DNA of 64,000 nucleotides from Flavobacterium sp. (GCA_023251135.1 JAHEZJ010000003.1:62001-126000), one strand, 5' to 3'. Positions 7,799-17,153 are shown, counted from the stretch's first letter. Translations and numbers: made by a program. The notes: a model not told the origin generated them from the sequence alone.

Positions 7799-8977
7799 TT
7801 AATATTCGAATGTTCCGTATTCGCTGGTAATGGTAAGTTTTTTAGCAGTTGCTGCTTCAACTCTACCAACAATTTGTGCGTCTACATTAAATGATTTTGA
7901 AATTGCAATAATATCTTGTGCAATGTTTTCAGGAACATAAATTTCCATACGGTGACCGCAATTGAAAACCTGGTACATTTCTTTCCAATCGGTTTTAGAT
8001 TGCTCCTGGATTAACTGGAACAATGGCGGAACCGGAAATAAATTGTCTTTTATAATATGTAAGTTCTGAACGAAATGTAAAATCTTAGTCTGAGCTCCTC
8101 CACTGCAATGCACCATTCCGTGAATATCATTTGGCGTATAAGTATCCAATATTTTCTTAATGATTGGCGCATACGTTCTGGTTGGAGAAAGTACCAGCTG
8201 CCCAGCATTTATTGGACTATTTTCGACAGCATCGGTTAAATTTACCTGACCTGAATAAATCAATTCTTCGGGTACAGCTGCATCGTAACTTTCCGGATAT
8301 TTTGCCGCAAGGTATTTTCCGAAAACGTCATGACGTGCAGAAGTTAATCCGTTGCTTCCCATCCCTCCGTTATAGCTTTTTTCGTAAGTAGCCTGACCAA
8401 AAGAAGCCAATCCAACAATTACGTCGCCTGCTTTTATGTTGGCATTATCTACGACATCACTGCGTTTCATACGAGCAGTTACCGTAGAATCGACAATAAT
8501 CGTACGAACAACATCACCCACATCGGCAGTTTCGCCTCCTGTTGAATGAATGGTTACCCCAAAAGATTTTAATTCGTTGATTAATTCTTCGGTACCGTTG
8601 ATGATCGCCGAAATGACCTCAGCCGGAATTAAGTTTTTGTTTCTTCCAATTGTTGACGAAAGCAAGATATTATCGGTTGCTCCTACGCACAATAAGTCAT
8701 CAATATTCATGATTAAAGCATCCTGAGCAATTCCTTTCCAAACTGAAATATCTCCGGTTTCTTTCCAGTACATATAGGCTAATGATGATTTTGTACCGGC
8801 ACCATCGGCATGCATAATCAAACAGTGCTCCTGATCTTGTGTTAAATAATCAGGTACAATTTTACAAAATGCCTGCGGGAATAAACCTTTATCAATATTT
8901 TTTATGGCGTTGTGTACGTCTTCTTTTGATGCCGAAACACCTCTTTGTGCGTACCTTTTGCTAGAATCTGAACTCAT
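7799..8977 (-). CDS. purM: Phosphoribosylaminoimidazole synthetase (AIR synthase)
   Basis: 392 residues from the ATG at 8977, chosen because the protein then begins MSSDSSKRYAQRGVSAS, the usual start of the Bacteroidota form; a longer frame to 9082 overlaps the terminator region. It makes AIR from FGAM with ATP in purine synthesis. Marks: HADGAGTKSSLAYMYWKETG (substrate/ATP site), IAQDALIMNIDDLLCVGA, STGGETADVGD, and MVHCSGGAQTKILHF. The enzyme is cytosolic and dimeric in the family. It is a single gene here, away from other pur genes. Confidence 0.92.
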   Translation of the reverse strand: MSSDSSKRYAQRGVSASKEDVHNAIKNIDKGLFPQAFCKIVPDYLTQDQEHCLIMHADGAGTKSSLAYMYWKETGDISVWKGIAQDALIMNIDDLLCVGATDNILLSSTIGRNKNLIPAEVISAIINGTEELINELKSFGVTIHSTGGETADVGDVVRTIIVDSTVTARMKRSDVVDNANIKAGDVIVGLASFGQATYEKSYNGGMGSNGLTSARHDVFGKYLAAKYPESYDAAVPEELIYSGQVNLTDAVENSPINAGQLVLSPTRTYAPIIKKILDTYTPNDIHGMVHCSGGAQTKILHFVQNLHIIKDNLFPVPPLFQLIQEQSKTDWKEMYQVFNCGHRMEIYVPENIAQDIIAISKSFNVDAQIVGRVEAATAKKLTITSEYGTFEY

Positions 8978-9054
8978 GTAACTTAGTTTGTGTTGATGTG
9001 GTGCAAAGATAATCCCTTTTTTTAATTCTTTGATTGATTCGTATGTCTGATTCG

Positions 9055-9096
9055 CAAAAAAAATCGGCAAGCTTTTAGGCACTGCCGATTTTTTTC
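9055..9096 (-). terminator. Terminator of the curli operon
   Basis: Stem AAATCGGCA / TGCCGATTT with a 13-base loop; on the minus strand it ends in a T run. It lies 38 bases past the stop at 9134 and before purM. Confidence 0.8.
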
Positions 9097-9133
9097 AATA
9101 AAATTGGTTATCAAAAATTGAGTTTTTACTTTT

Positions 9134-10599
9134 TTACCTCCAATCCGGCATTGAGGCGTTCTGAAACAGTGTTGTTCGGGAACCATTACTATTGCTGCTC
9201 GAAATAGTAACTTTTTGTATAGTGTTGGCTGATAAACCATCATTTGATGTATTGACATAAATCAGCTCCGCTTCATTTGGAGAGAATTTCACATCGAAAT
9301 CATTAAATCCATTTGGTTTTTGACTTGCCAATTCGGTTGAAGTATTATCCACGACTGTGTAAATAAATATTCTGGAGTCTAATCGTCTGTAAGTCGAATT
9401 TTCGAATCCTGAAATATCTCTGGTATAGGCAATTTTACTATTGTCTACAGAAATACTAATACCACTTGCGCCACCCGTTACTCCGGAAAGCACCTGATAC
9501 AACACATCACCGGCGGTATTGATAACATATATCTCAACACCGTATCCCGACATATCATTTACTTTAAGTACAATTTGTGCCCCGTCCTGACTCCATTCAC
9601 ATTCTGAGATGAATTTTCCGTTTGGCGTTTTAAACAATTGAACCAATCCCGATCCGTCAGAATCAATGCGATACAATCTGTCAAAATTTGGATAAATAAT
9701 TTGTCTTCCGTTGGTGCTCCAGCAGTAATTAACATACTCCATATTAAATCCTGCTATCGGTATAAAGTTTGTAATTTTTTTGACATCAGTACCATCCGGA
9801 TTCATGGTAAAAATTTGATTTAATGATCCATCAGAACTTATATATGCAATTCTGTTGATACTTAAATTTTTTCTCGGTCTGTAGCTGTTTACTTCGGCAG
9901 AGGATAATTGAAGTTCATTTCCGGCTTCATCGGCTGTATAAATGACGTTGTTATTTTTTACTTTTTTAACATACAAATATCTCGGATTTGGAAATGCTAA
10001 AGTCGTAAAGGAGTTTGTGACACTATTTATGGGTTTGTTAATTCCATCGTCTACGGTTACCTGCCAATAGTATTTTGTGCTAAAACTTAAACCTGAAATG
10101 TTAAGTTTTGTTTCTTTTAGATTGGCATAGGTTTTAGTTTCGTCTGTTGTTCCGTTTTTCACCGTAACGGTATAGGTCATCGGATCTGATTCCGGATCTT
10201 TTGCTGTCCAGGTTAAATCTACGGTCAGTGGCTGTGCTGTGGCATTGTCTGCCGGTGCGGTTTGTTGTTGGCGGTAGAGACTTGTAACTCAAAAATAATC
10301 TGAGCTGTTATGTCTTTCTCAACAGTGGCAGGTTCAAATCTGGCAGTAAAACCATCTTTTTGGGCCTGAAAAGAATATTTTCCCAGTGTTATTTTATCTA
10401 TCTCGAAATATCCGTCTTTATCCGAAAATACGGTACTCGTAGTTGGGCTTGAAGAAATACGTGCGTTTTCTATTCCTTCATATGTTCGCGCATCTACTAC
10501 TCTTCCTTTTATTGCTCCCGTTCCTGTTTCATCGACTTGATCTTCACTACAAGAAATCAAAAGCATAAAGCATATCAATATTTTTAGTCCTATTTTCAT
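9134..10599 (-). pseudogene. Lipoprotein with regulatory-like, FN3 and TolB-like domains, frameshifted
   Basis: Two frames belong to one gene. The first part (from ATG 10599) is a lipoprotein, MKIGLKILICFMLLISC, followed by a carboxypeptidase-regulatory-like beta-sandwich (GAIKGRVVDARTYEGIENA). The second part, open from about 10290 down to 9134, reads APADNATAQPLTVDLTWTAK (FN3-like) and then TolB/PD40-type propeller repeats (IFTMNPDGTDVKKITNF, RLYRIDSDGSGLVQLF). The frames would join as NNKP-APADNA if one base were restored near 10258. It is the last gene of the curli operon. Either a real loss of function or a sequencing error; the intact remainder favours a recent event. Confidence 0.75.
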
Positions 10600-10686
10600 T
10601 GCGGTCTTGATTTGGTTAAACTTATCTTGACTTTTTTCTCTATTTTTTATTGAAAAAATATCGCTCTTTGGCATTATACTGCCGAA

Positions 10687-12063
10687 CTATTTTTTCTTAT
10701 GCTTGAAACTTTTTGGGAAGTAATAAGTGAGTCCCAAACCAAGTTTCCAGTAATAATCATCTCTTTTACCTCTTACGATATAATCGACATTGTCGCTAAA
10801 GGCCATATTATATTCTGCGAATAATTTTACTCCTAACTGACTGGTAGCCATATATTCGACACCACCTCCAAATTGAACTTTACTATGGAAATTTTTGTAA
10901 TCCTTATTAAATTCAAATCCGTAACCCCCATAAATAAAGGGCGTCAGAATATCACGAGGTAATATGGTGCATTCGAGATTAAGATCTGTAGATATATACC
11001 CCAAATCGTCTTTTCCTTTATTCTGAATTTTGAATACATTGGTTGAAGCGCTTATGTTAAAAGCCGGAGTGAAAAAATATTTCACCGCCCCCCTGGCCAT
11101 TGGACGCGGCTCAGGACTTTTATAATCGCCTTGTATAATAGTTGTTCCACCGGAAATCTCTATACCAAAACGGCCTCTTTTGCCTTCTAAATTTCTATCG
11201 TATAATTGGGCCAGATCGGCTTCGCTTTTTTCTTTATCGTAGGCTGACACAAAATTATCGATTTGATTTTGAGGCGCATTCACTTCCCAAAGCTTGTCTT
11301 TGATTCCTTGTACAATAAGACCTTCAACGGCTTTTTCTATGGCTTCGGTAACTGCCAGCTGAATGGGTTCATTTCTGGTAAAACCGGTTTCTACTTCCAA
11401 AAGTCGATTTAGATTTACGTATCGAAATAAACTGGCGTCTATACTTTGTGATAAGATGGTCTTAGAAACATAAACGGTGTTTAGTATTTTTCCGTTTGAG
11501 GTGGAAACCAATCTTAAATATACCGTAACCCGATCTTGTCTGTATCGCGTAGAACCTCCGGCGCCAAAATATCGGGCTCCAAAACCTCCGGTAATAATAT
11601 TGGTGTCATAAGAAATAATACCGCCCTCTAATAAAACTCCCGCAAAGAGTAAAGGCGTCAATACTGCTTCACTGCCTTCTTTTTTTGCTTCATATTCCTG
11701 ACGTGTAGACCGGATAATGTTTCGTTCGTTTAATAAATTTCCCAGATTCTCACGTTCTATAGGAACAAACCATTTTGAATCTTGAAGTGCTTTTATTAAA
11801 ATAGAAGTAGCACCCTGAGTAACTGCTGTGCTAAATGTGCTTCCAACTTCCGTCGCTTTGTATTGACCTGTCTGGTCTTTAAATTTATACACGCCCACCA
11901 CAATCTGTTCTTTTGGTTTTGGCATATCGACTAAGTGTTCAGTTGCAGAAGTGTTTTCTCCAAAAACAGCTTTCTGAACTCCTACGGGTTGATTAAAATA
12001 AGCGCCACATCCTGAGAAGAGTAGGCAGGTTATTAACAGTAGAAAAAGGAGAGTTTTATTCAT
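10687..12063 (-). CDS. csgG: CsgG-type curli secretion channel with C-terminal barrel domain
   Basis: 458 residues. The SPII signal LLFSGCGAY gives an outer-membrane lipoprotein. Residues about 40-265 match CsgG, the nonameric pore that exports curli subunits: VGVYKFKDQTGQYK, GATSILIKALQDSKWFVPIERE, LLFAGVLLEGGIISYDTN, GFGARYFGAGGSTRYRQDRVTVYLR. The extra C-terminal ~170 residues (GRFGIEISGGTTIIQGDY ... YYWKLGLGLTYYFP) look like an OmpA-type 8-stranded outer-membrane barrel, absent from E. coli CsgG (about 277 aa). Downstream of csgF by 60 bases. Confidence 0.92.
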   Translation of the reverse strand: MNKTLLFLLLITCLLFSGCGAYFNQPVGVQKAVFGENTSATEHLVDMPKPKEQIVVGVYKFKDQTGQYKATEVGSTFSTAVTQGATSILIKALQDSKWFVPIERENLGNLLNERNIIRSTRQEYEAKKEGSEAVLTPLLFAGVLLEGGIISYDTNIITGGFGARYFGAGGSTRYRQDRVTVYLRLVSTSNGKILNTVYVSKTILSQSIDASLFRYVNLNRLLEVETGFTRNEPIQLAVTEAIEKAVEGLIVQGIKDKLWEVNAPQNQIDNFVSAYDKEKSEADLAQLYDRNLEGKRGRFGIEISGGTTIIQGDYKSPEPRPMARGAVKYFFTPAFNISASTNVFKIQNKGKDDLGYISTDLNLECTILPRDILTPFIYGGYGFEFNKDYKNFHSKVQFGGGVEYMATSQLGVKLFAEYNMAFSDNVDYIVRGKRDDYYWKLGLGLTYYFPKSFKHKKK

Positions 12064-12123
12064 AATTAGTTATTTTTTAATAATAAAACATGAACTTACT
12101 TTTTATAAAAATCGAATACCAGA

Positions 12124-12567
12124 CTATTTACCCGGTATAATAACTTGCGTTTGCTCGCCAGTTTCTATATCCAGAATATTGACAACCATTCCTAAGTTAG
12201 AATTGTAAATATCCACAGACAGCGTTCCGAATACATAATTACCCGGAGTAAGTCCTTGGCCACCGCCAGTACCACCGCCAGAACCTGTACCTGACCCAAA
12301 TTGACCTTCAAATAATGAATTTGAAATTCGGTTGAGCAATTGGTTATTTAAAGTACTTTTAAAACGCTCCAGATCTGTTGGCTGCTTGTATCCGTTTGTA
12401 TTGTCTTCTTTATAATCATTTTGTGCCTGTGCAGAACTAAGCATCCATTGATAATTAAAAGTTTCACCACCGCTAAAAGCCGGATTTATAGGCTTATAAG
12501 CAAGATCCTGTGCAAAAGAAACGGTGCAAAAACCCAACACAAATACGAATGAAATTAAATTTTTCAT
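12124..12567 (-). CDS. csgF: CsgF-type curli assembly protein
   Basis: 147 residues with signal peptide ending SFAQ. The mature start DLAYKPINPAFSGGETFNYQ is the CsgF hallmark that plugs into the CsgG pore; QWMLSSAQAQN follows. A Gly/Ser-rich run (FGSGTGSGGGTGGGQG) separates this from a strand-rich tail (NYVFGTLSVDIYNSNLGMVV). In the family CsgF sits at the CsgG exit and couples secretion to nucleation. It lies between csgE and csgG. Confidence 0.92.
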   Translation of the reverse strand: MKNLISFVFVLGFCTVSFAQDLAYKPINPAFSGGETFNYQWMLSSAQAQNDYKEDNTNGYKQPTDLERFKSTLNNQLLNRISNSLFEGQFGSGTGSGGGTGGGQGLTPGNYVFGTLSVDIYNSNLGMVVNILDIETGEQTQVIIPGK

Positions 12568-12655
12568 ATTGCTGTTATTTAGTTTCCTACATTAAAAAAA
12601 AAAGAAAAACTCCTCTACAAAAATTACTTCCCGATTATTAATATTGAGTTATTTA

Positions 12656-13390
12656 TTAATACTGAGTGATTATTTTATTCTGTTTTTCGATGTCTTTAAA
12701 ATACTTAAATGCTTTTGATGCGGCAGATTCTGCCATGTATTTTAAAAAATCTTCGTCCGGACGTGAAATAAATTCTTCGACTATTTCTCCATCTACCAGA
12801 ATAGTAATTTTTGTTGTACGTCCAAAAGTCAATTCCTCCTGAACGGTCACGATTTTAGTTGTATTAATTCTTAGCTTTGAATATTGTGCGTAAAAAAAAT
12901 CATAAAAATCATTCCCCAATTTTGTTTTGGTATCGTTAGCAACAATCCCGATCATTTCAATTCCATCTACAGGAATTGACTTTCCGGTATCTGATACTTT
13001 ATCTTCTCCAAAAACAACACGGTCTTTACCTATCAATTCATTTTTTTCATCATAAATTAATAGCAATATTATGATTTCATCTTCTGGTGTAAAATTAACC
13101 TGCGTTTTAGAAAGTTCCACTTTTTGAATCGGTTCCAGGGTGACTCTTCCGTCCTGCGCATTATTTGATTTATTCGAGTTTTTTTTGTTTTTTTTAAATA
13201 CAGTCAATTTATATGATATGTTCTTAAACTGCGATTTTAAGTTTTCTGCAGTTCCCGTAATAGCAAGTAAATTTTCGATTTCTTTTACTTCTATTTTGGC
13301 TTTTACTTCAATGTGAACTTCCTGAGAAAATCCAGATTCAGAAAAAAAAATAGCAAAAATAATAATCAATATGCTCCAATACTTTTTCAT
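12656..13390 (-). CDS. csgE: CsgE-type curli chaperone with extra N-terminal domain
   Basis: 244 residues with signal peptide (ESGFSQ). The C-terminal half, about residues 140-232, matches CsgE, the periplasmic adaptor that caps CsgG: GIVANDTKTKLGNDFYDFFY, then RTTKITILVDGEIVEEFISRP and a helical end. The first ~100 mature residues form a separate beta-rich domain (ISYKLTVFKKNKK, then a DGRVTLEPIQKVELSKTQV stretch) that resembles the CsgH/CsgC immunoglobulin-like anti-amyloid proteins; this is a by-eye call. E. coli CsgE is only about 129 aa. It starts 4 bases after csgB ends, so the two are probably co-translated. Confidence 0.88.
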   Translation of the reverse strand: MKKYWSILIIIFAIFFSESGFSQEVHIEVKAKIEVKEIENLLAITGTAENLKSQFKNISYKLTVFKKNKKNSNKSNNAQDGRVTLEPIQKVELSKTQVNFTPEDEIIILLLIYDEKNELIGKDRVVFGEDKVSDTGKSIPVDGIEMIGIVANDTKTKLGNDFYDFFYAQYSKLRINTTKIVTVQEELTFGRTTKITILVDGEIVEEFISRPDEDFLKYMAESAASKAFKYFKDIEKQNKIITQY

Positions 13391-13394
13391 GATA

Positions 13395-13874
13395 CTATCG
13401 ATTGAATATGTAAATTGTCCCCGAGTTTCCCGTTTGATTAATTATTAAATCTTTAGATATCGAATTTGAGCCGGTACTGATTACCGATAAATTATTGCCG
13501 TACTGATTGATTGCCATGGAAGTGACTCCACGCGAATACATCGAAGTATCATTTATATAATTGTTATTGCCTGTTTGTGTGTAGGACTGATTGATTTCAT
13601 CAGCATATTTGTAGACATTCATGTAGTTATTGTTGCCTGTCTGTTGTGCGGTAACATAAGCATTATTACTTATGATGGTTAAATTGGCTTGATTGTAGTT
13701 TCCAATTTGAGCAACAGTTACGATGTTGCTGCTTTTAATGTATTGATTTACTGTTTGATTTTGATTGCGATTGTAGGCTTCATTTAATAAATAGTCACTC
13801 CTATTCACATCAATTACTTGAGAGAATAAAACTCCTGTGATTAGTAAGAATATAAAAGTGGCTAAACGTTTCAT
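13395..13874 (-). CDS. csgB: Curlin-repeat protein, probable nucleator (CsgB-like)
   Basis: 159 residues with signal peptide (GVLFSQ). Carries about five irregular curlin repeats: VAQIGNYNQANL, TAQQTGNNNYM, YTQTGNNNYIN, INQYGNNLSV, INQTGNSGTI, separated by non-repeat stretches. Less regular than the neighbouring CsgA, which fits the minor, nucleating subunit. Immediately upstream of csgE. Confidence 0.82.
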   Translation of the reverse strand: MKRLATFIFLLITGVLFSQVIDVNRSDYLLNEAYNRNQNQTVNQYIKSSNIVTVAQIGNYNQANLTIISNNAYVTAQQTGNNNYMNVYKYADEINQSYTQTGNNNYINDTSMYSRGVTSMAINQYGNNLSVISTGSNSISKDLIINQTGNSGTIYIFNR

Positions 13875-13892
13875 GACCTTTTGTAATTTAAA

Positions 13893-13928
13893 AAAAGGAA
13901 GAACTTAATAGTTCAAGTTCTTCCTTTT
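13893..13928 (-). terminator. Attenuator/terminator between csgA and csgB
   Basis: Perfect 14-bp stem AAAAGGAAGAACTT / AAGTTCTTCCTTTT with an 8-base loop, followed on the minus strand by a T run. It lies just after the csgA stop, so it would end many transcripts after the major subunit and keep csgB-csgE-csgF-csgG lower. It may also protect the csgA mRNA 3' end. Confidence 0.8.
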
Positions 13929-13940
13929 CCTGGTTTATTC

Positions 13941-14567
13941 TTAGTTAGATTGAATTACTACACTTCCATTTAAGAAACCTGTTTGAGTAACTGTACTCAT
14001 ATGATCGTTTCCAAATTGTGCAGTGGCTGCAAAGTTGCCGGCTCCGTATTGTTGAATACTAGAAGTGTTGTCCCAGCCTAATTGTAAAGTAGCTGCATTG
14101 TTAAACAGTCCAAATTGATCTGTAGATGCGGTGTTGTCATTTCCGAATTGAAGTGTCAAAGCGTTATTGGCAAGACCAAATTGATTAGTAGTAGCTGTAT
14201 TGAAGTTACCAATCTGTAATACATCAGAATTGTTGTAAGCTCCAATTTGAGTAGTAACTGCAAGATTACCGAACCAGATTCCCTGAGCGATGCTAGAGTC
14301 ATTATTGTCTCCGATTTGTGTTACTATAGCAACATTTCCTCCTCCTAATTGTCCAACAGTAGACTCATTATCATCTCCATATTGTCCTACAATTGCAACG
14401 TTGGCAATACCTATTTGGTCAACATCTGAGCTATTAGTTGCTCCTACCTGAATTACTAGTGCACCATTTAATAAACCTGTCTGGTCCACATCACTCATGT
14501 TACCTTGCGCAAAAGCTGCGACTCCCACAAACAGCATCGCGGAGATGCTTAAAATTGCTTTTTTCAT
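13941..14567 (-). CDS. csgA: Major curlin subunit (CsgA-like)
   Basis: 208 residues with signal peptide ending AFAQ. The mature protein is almost entirely 11-residue half-repeats of the form Q-x-G-x-x-N: DQTGLLN, IQVGATN, DQIGIAN, GQYGDDN and so on, 16 in all, equal to about eight 22-residue curlin repeats (E. coli CsgA has five). Half-repeat seven (AQGIWFGN) has a one-residue insertion. Strands alternate between polar and hydrophobic versions, as expected for a beta-solenoid amyloid fibre used in surface adhesion and biofilm. First gene of the operon. Confidence 0.93.
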   Translation of the reverse strand: MKKAILSISAMLFVGVAAFAQGNMSDVDQTGLLNGALVIQVGATNSSDVDQIGIANVAIVGQYGDDNESTVGQLGGGNVAIVTQIGDNNDSSIAQGIWFGNLAVTTQIGAYNNSDVLQIGNFNTATTNQFGLANNALTLQFGNDNTASTDQFGLFNNAATLQLGWDNTSSIQQYGAGNFAATAQFGNDHMSTVTQTGFLNGSVVIQSN

Positions 14568-14907
14568 AATAAATATATTTAATTGGTTATTAATTCAATT
14601 TATTACGTAGGTCAGTATGATTTAGGGAAATCATGCACTCAAAATCTTCATTCAAAAATAAAAATCAAAGCTCTTATTTTCTTTCTTCATGATCAAAATT
14701 AGAAAACTTATCACCAACCAAAACAGGTATAAATACCTATTTTCCAATATCTTAATTACTTTTCGATGAACTGTAAAACTATCTCGATGAACTACTTTAA
14801 TGCGTTTTTTTCTTAGCAGGAAAAAAGCTACTTTTCATAATTTGATCACAATTTTACTTAGACATTTGTTAAAACAAAATCATAATATCAATTTTTTAAC
14901 AAAATCA
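14568..14907. other. AT-rich upstream region of csgA, no gene
   Basis: About 340 bases with no ORF of note on either strand. It must hold the curli operon promoter (minus strand). A possible -7 match on the minus strand lies around 14653-14660 (CAAAAATA on the plus strand) but without a convincing -33 partner. Confidence 0.4.
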
Positions 14908-14941
14908 TAAAAAAAATCCTGTCTTGAAAAAGACAGGATTT
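14908..14941 (-). terminator. Terminator of glutamine synthetase III
   Basis: Stem AAATCCTGTCTT / AAGACAGGATTT with GAAA loop, T run on the minus strand, 22 bases past the stop at 14964. Confidence 0.85.
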
Positions 14942-14963
14942 AAGAAAACGTATATGCTAAATG

Positions 14964-17153
14964 TTATTTGGTAAACAACAATTCTCTGTACTTCGTCAAA
15001 GTCCAGCTTTCATCATCTACTAACAATTCTAATTTATCACAGTGATTGCGAATGTCTTCAAAATAAGGTTTTACTTTATTACAATACGCTTCTGCCATTT
15101 TTTGCGCATCAGTCAATTGATTTGCTGTTTTTCGTTCACTAGTCATCGCCAGTACTTTAGAATTGATTCCTTCTATATGACCTGAGATTTCTTTGATCAG
15201 AACGATTTGTTCTTTTGCAATGGTTTCAAACTCTTTACCAAAAATCTCTTTTAACCCTTTTACATTTTCAATTAAAGTATTTTGGTAGCGAATAGCAGTT
15301 GGAATAACATGGTTTCTCGCGATATCCCCTAATACCCTTCCTTCGATCTGGATTTTCTTGGTGTATTCTTCCAATTCAATTTCGTAACGCGCTTCCGCTT
15401 CAACGTGATTCAGAATTCCAAGCTCGTCGAATAATTCCAAAGCTTGTTTCGAAACTTTCGCTTTAATCGCTTCCGGAGTGGTTTTAAAATTACTCAACCC
15501 TCTTTTAGCCGCTTCTTTTTCCCAGGCATCACTATAACCATCTCCTTCAAAAAGGATTTTTTTAGACTGCTTGATGTATTCTCTTAAAACATTAAAGATC
15601 GCATCGTCTTTCTTCATGTCTTTAGATTCAATCAAACCGTCTACTTCAATTTTAAAATCCTTCAATTGTTTGGCCACAATAGCATTCAGGGTAGTCATTG
15701 CGTTTGAACAGTTGGCATTCGACCCTACCGCTCTAAACTCAAATTTGTTTCCTGTAAAAGCAAAAGGCGAGGTTCTGTTACGGTCTGTATTGTCCAAAAG
15801 AACGTCCGGAATTTTTCCAACAACGTTTAATTTTAAATCTGTTTTTTCCTCAGGAGATAATTTTCCCGTGGTTACACTTTCCAATTCCAATAATACTTTA
15901 GACAATTGCGCTCCGATAAAAACAGAGATGATTGCCGGAGGTGCCTCATTAGCTCCCAAACGATGATCGTTGCTCGCCGTTGCAATAGAAGCTCTCAATA
16001 AAGTTTCGTAATCGTTAACCGCCTTAATCGTATTGATAAAGAAGGTTAAAAATTGCAGATTGCTCATTGGCGTTTTACTCGGACTCAATAAATTAACTCC
16101 TGTATCTGTTGCCAACGACCAGTTGTTGTGTTTTCCGGAACCGTTTACTCCTTTAAAAGGCTTTTCATGAAACAACACTTTAAAATCATGACGCTCCGCT
16201 ACTCTTTGCATCACATCCATTAATAAAGAGTTGTGATCTACTGCCAGATTGGTTTCTTCAAAAATTGGAGCTAATTCAAACTGGTTAGGTGCTACTTCAT
16301 TGTGACGTGTTTTTACAGGTATACCTAATAACATACACTCCTGCTCTAAGTCTCTCATATAAGTTAATGCACGAGTTGGAATCGATCCGAAATAATGATC
16401 GTCTAACTGTTGTCCTTTTGCCGAAGTATGTCCTAATAAGGTTCTTCCTGTCATCATTAAGTCGGGACGGGAATTGGCCAATGCTTTATCAATTAAAAAG
16501 TATTCCTGTTCCCAGCCCAAAGTAGCAGTAACCTTCTTTACGTTTTTATCAAAATATTTACATACTTCAGTCGCCGCTTCGTCCATCGCAGATAAAGCTC
16601 TTAACAATGGAATTTTATTATCCAAAGCCTCTCCTGTATAAGCAATAAATACCGTTGGAATACACAAAGTGGTACCGTAAATAAATGCCGGAGAAGTTGG
16701 ATCCCAAGCGGTATAACCTCTCGCTTCAAATGTATTTCTGATTCCACCATTTGGAAAACTTGAAGCGTCTGGTTCCTGTTGCACCAATTGTGCTCCTCCA
16801 AACTTCTCTACAGGGTCACTTCCATCATAAGATGTTTCAAAAAAGGCATCATGCTTTTCAGCAGTTGTTCCTGTAAGAGGCTGAAACCAGTGTGTATAAT
16901 GGGTAACACCTTTTGATAATGCCCATTCTTTCATACCCATGGCGATATAATCAGCTAGTTTTCTGTCTATTTTAGTCCCATGTTGAATGGCATCTCTCAC
17001 TCCTTTTAAAGCATCAGAAGTTAAAAATTGCTTCATTGCTTTTTCATTAAACACATTTGAACCAAAGATGTTCGATTTTCTGTCTATTTCTTCAAAATGT
17101 ACCGGCTTTCTTGTAGAAGCTTCTTGTAAAGCTTGGAAACGTAATGTTGACAT
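14964..17153 (-). CDS. glnN: Glutamine synthetase type III
   Basis: 729 residues, the normal size of GSIII, a dodecameric ATP-dependent ligase making glutamine from glutamate and ammonia. Marks: VTHYTHWFQPLTGTTAEKHD, LGWEQEYFLIDKALANSRPD, TRHNEVAPNQFELAPIFE (metal and glutamate binding), GSGKHNNWSLATDTGVNLL. Transcribed divergently from the other glutamine synthetase at 17582, with about 430 bases between the two starts, so ammonium assimilation here is served by two unrelated-length enzymes. Confidence 0.95.
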   Translation of the reverse strand: MSTLRFQALQEASTRKPVHFEEIDRKSNIFGSNVFNEKAMKQFLTSDALKGVRDAIQHGTKIDRKLADYIAMGMKEWALSKGVTHYTHWFQPLTGTTAEKHDAFFETSYDGSDPVEKFGGAQLVQQEPDASSFPNGGIRNTFEARGYTAWDPTSPAFIYGTTLCIPTVFIAYTGEALDNKIPLLRALSAMDEAATEVCKYFDKNVKKVTATLGWEQEYFLIDKALANSRPDLMMTGRTLLGHTSAKGQQLDDHYFGSIPTRALTYMRDLEQECMLLGIPVKTRHNEVAPNQFELAPIFEETNLAVDHNSLLMDVMQRVAERHDFKVLFHEKPFKGVNGSGKHNNWSLATDTGVNLLSPSKTPMSNLQFLTFFINTIKAVNDYETLLRASIATASNDHRLGANEAPPAIISVFIGAQLSKVLLELESVTTGKLSPEEKTDLKLNVVGKIPDVLLDNTDRNRTSPFAFTGNKFEFRAVGSNANCSNAMTTLNAIVAKQLKDFKIEVDGLIESKDMKKDDAIFNVLREYIKQSKKILFEGDGYSDAWEKEAAKRGLSNFKTTPEAIKAKVSKQALELFDELGILNHVEAEARYEIELEEYTKKIQIEGRVLGDIARNHVIPTAIRYQNTLIENVKGLKEIFGKEFETIAKEQIVLIKEISGHIEGINSKVLAMTSERKTANQLTDAQKMAEAYCNKVKPYFEDIRNHCDKLELLVDDESWTLTKYRELLFTK

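Noticed and set aside
10325..10345. GGTTCAAATCTGGCAG resembling a tRNA T-arm
   Set aside because: Lies inside a lipoprotein coding frame and lacks acceptor and anticodon stems.
15571..15966. 131-codon plus-strand frame
   Set aside because: Antisense to glnN; no start context or domain.
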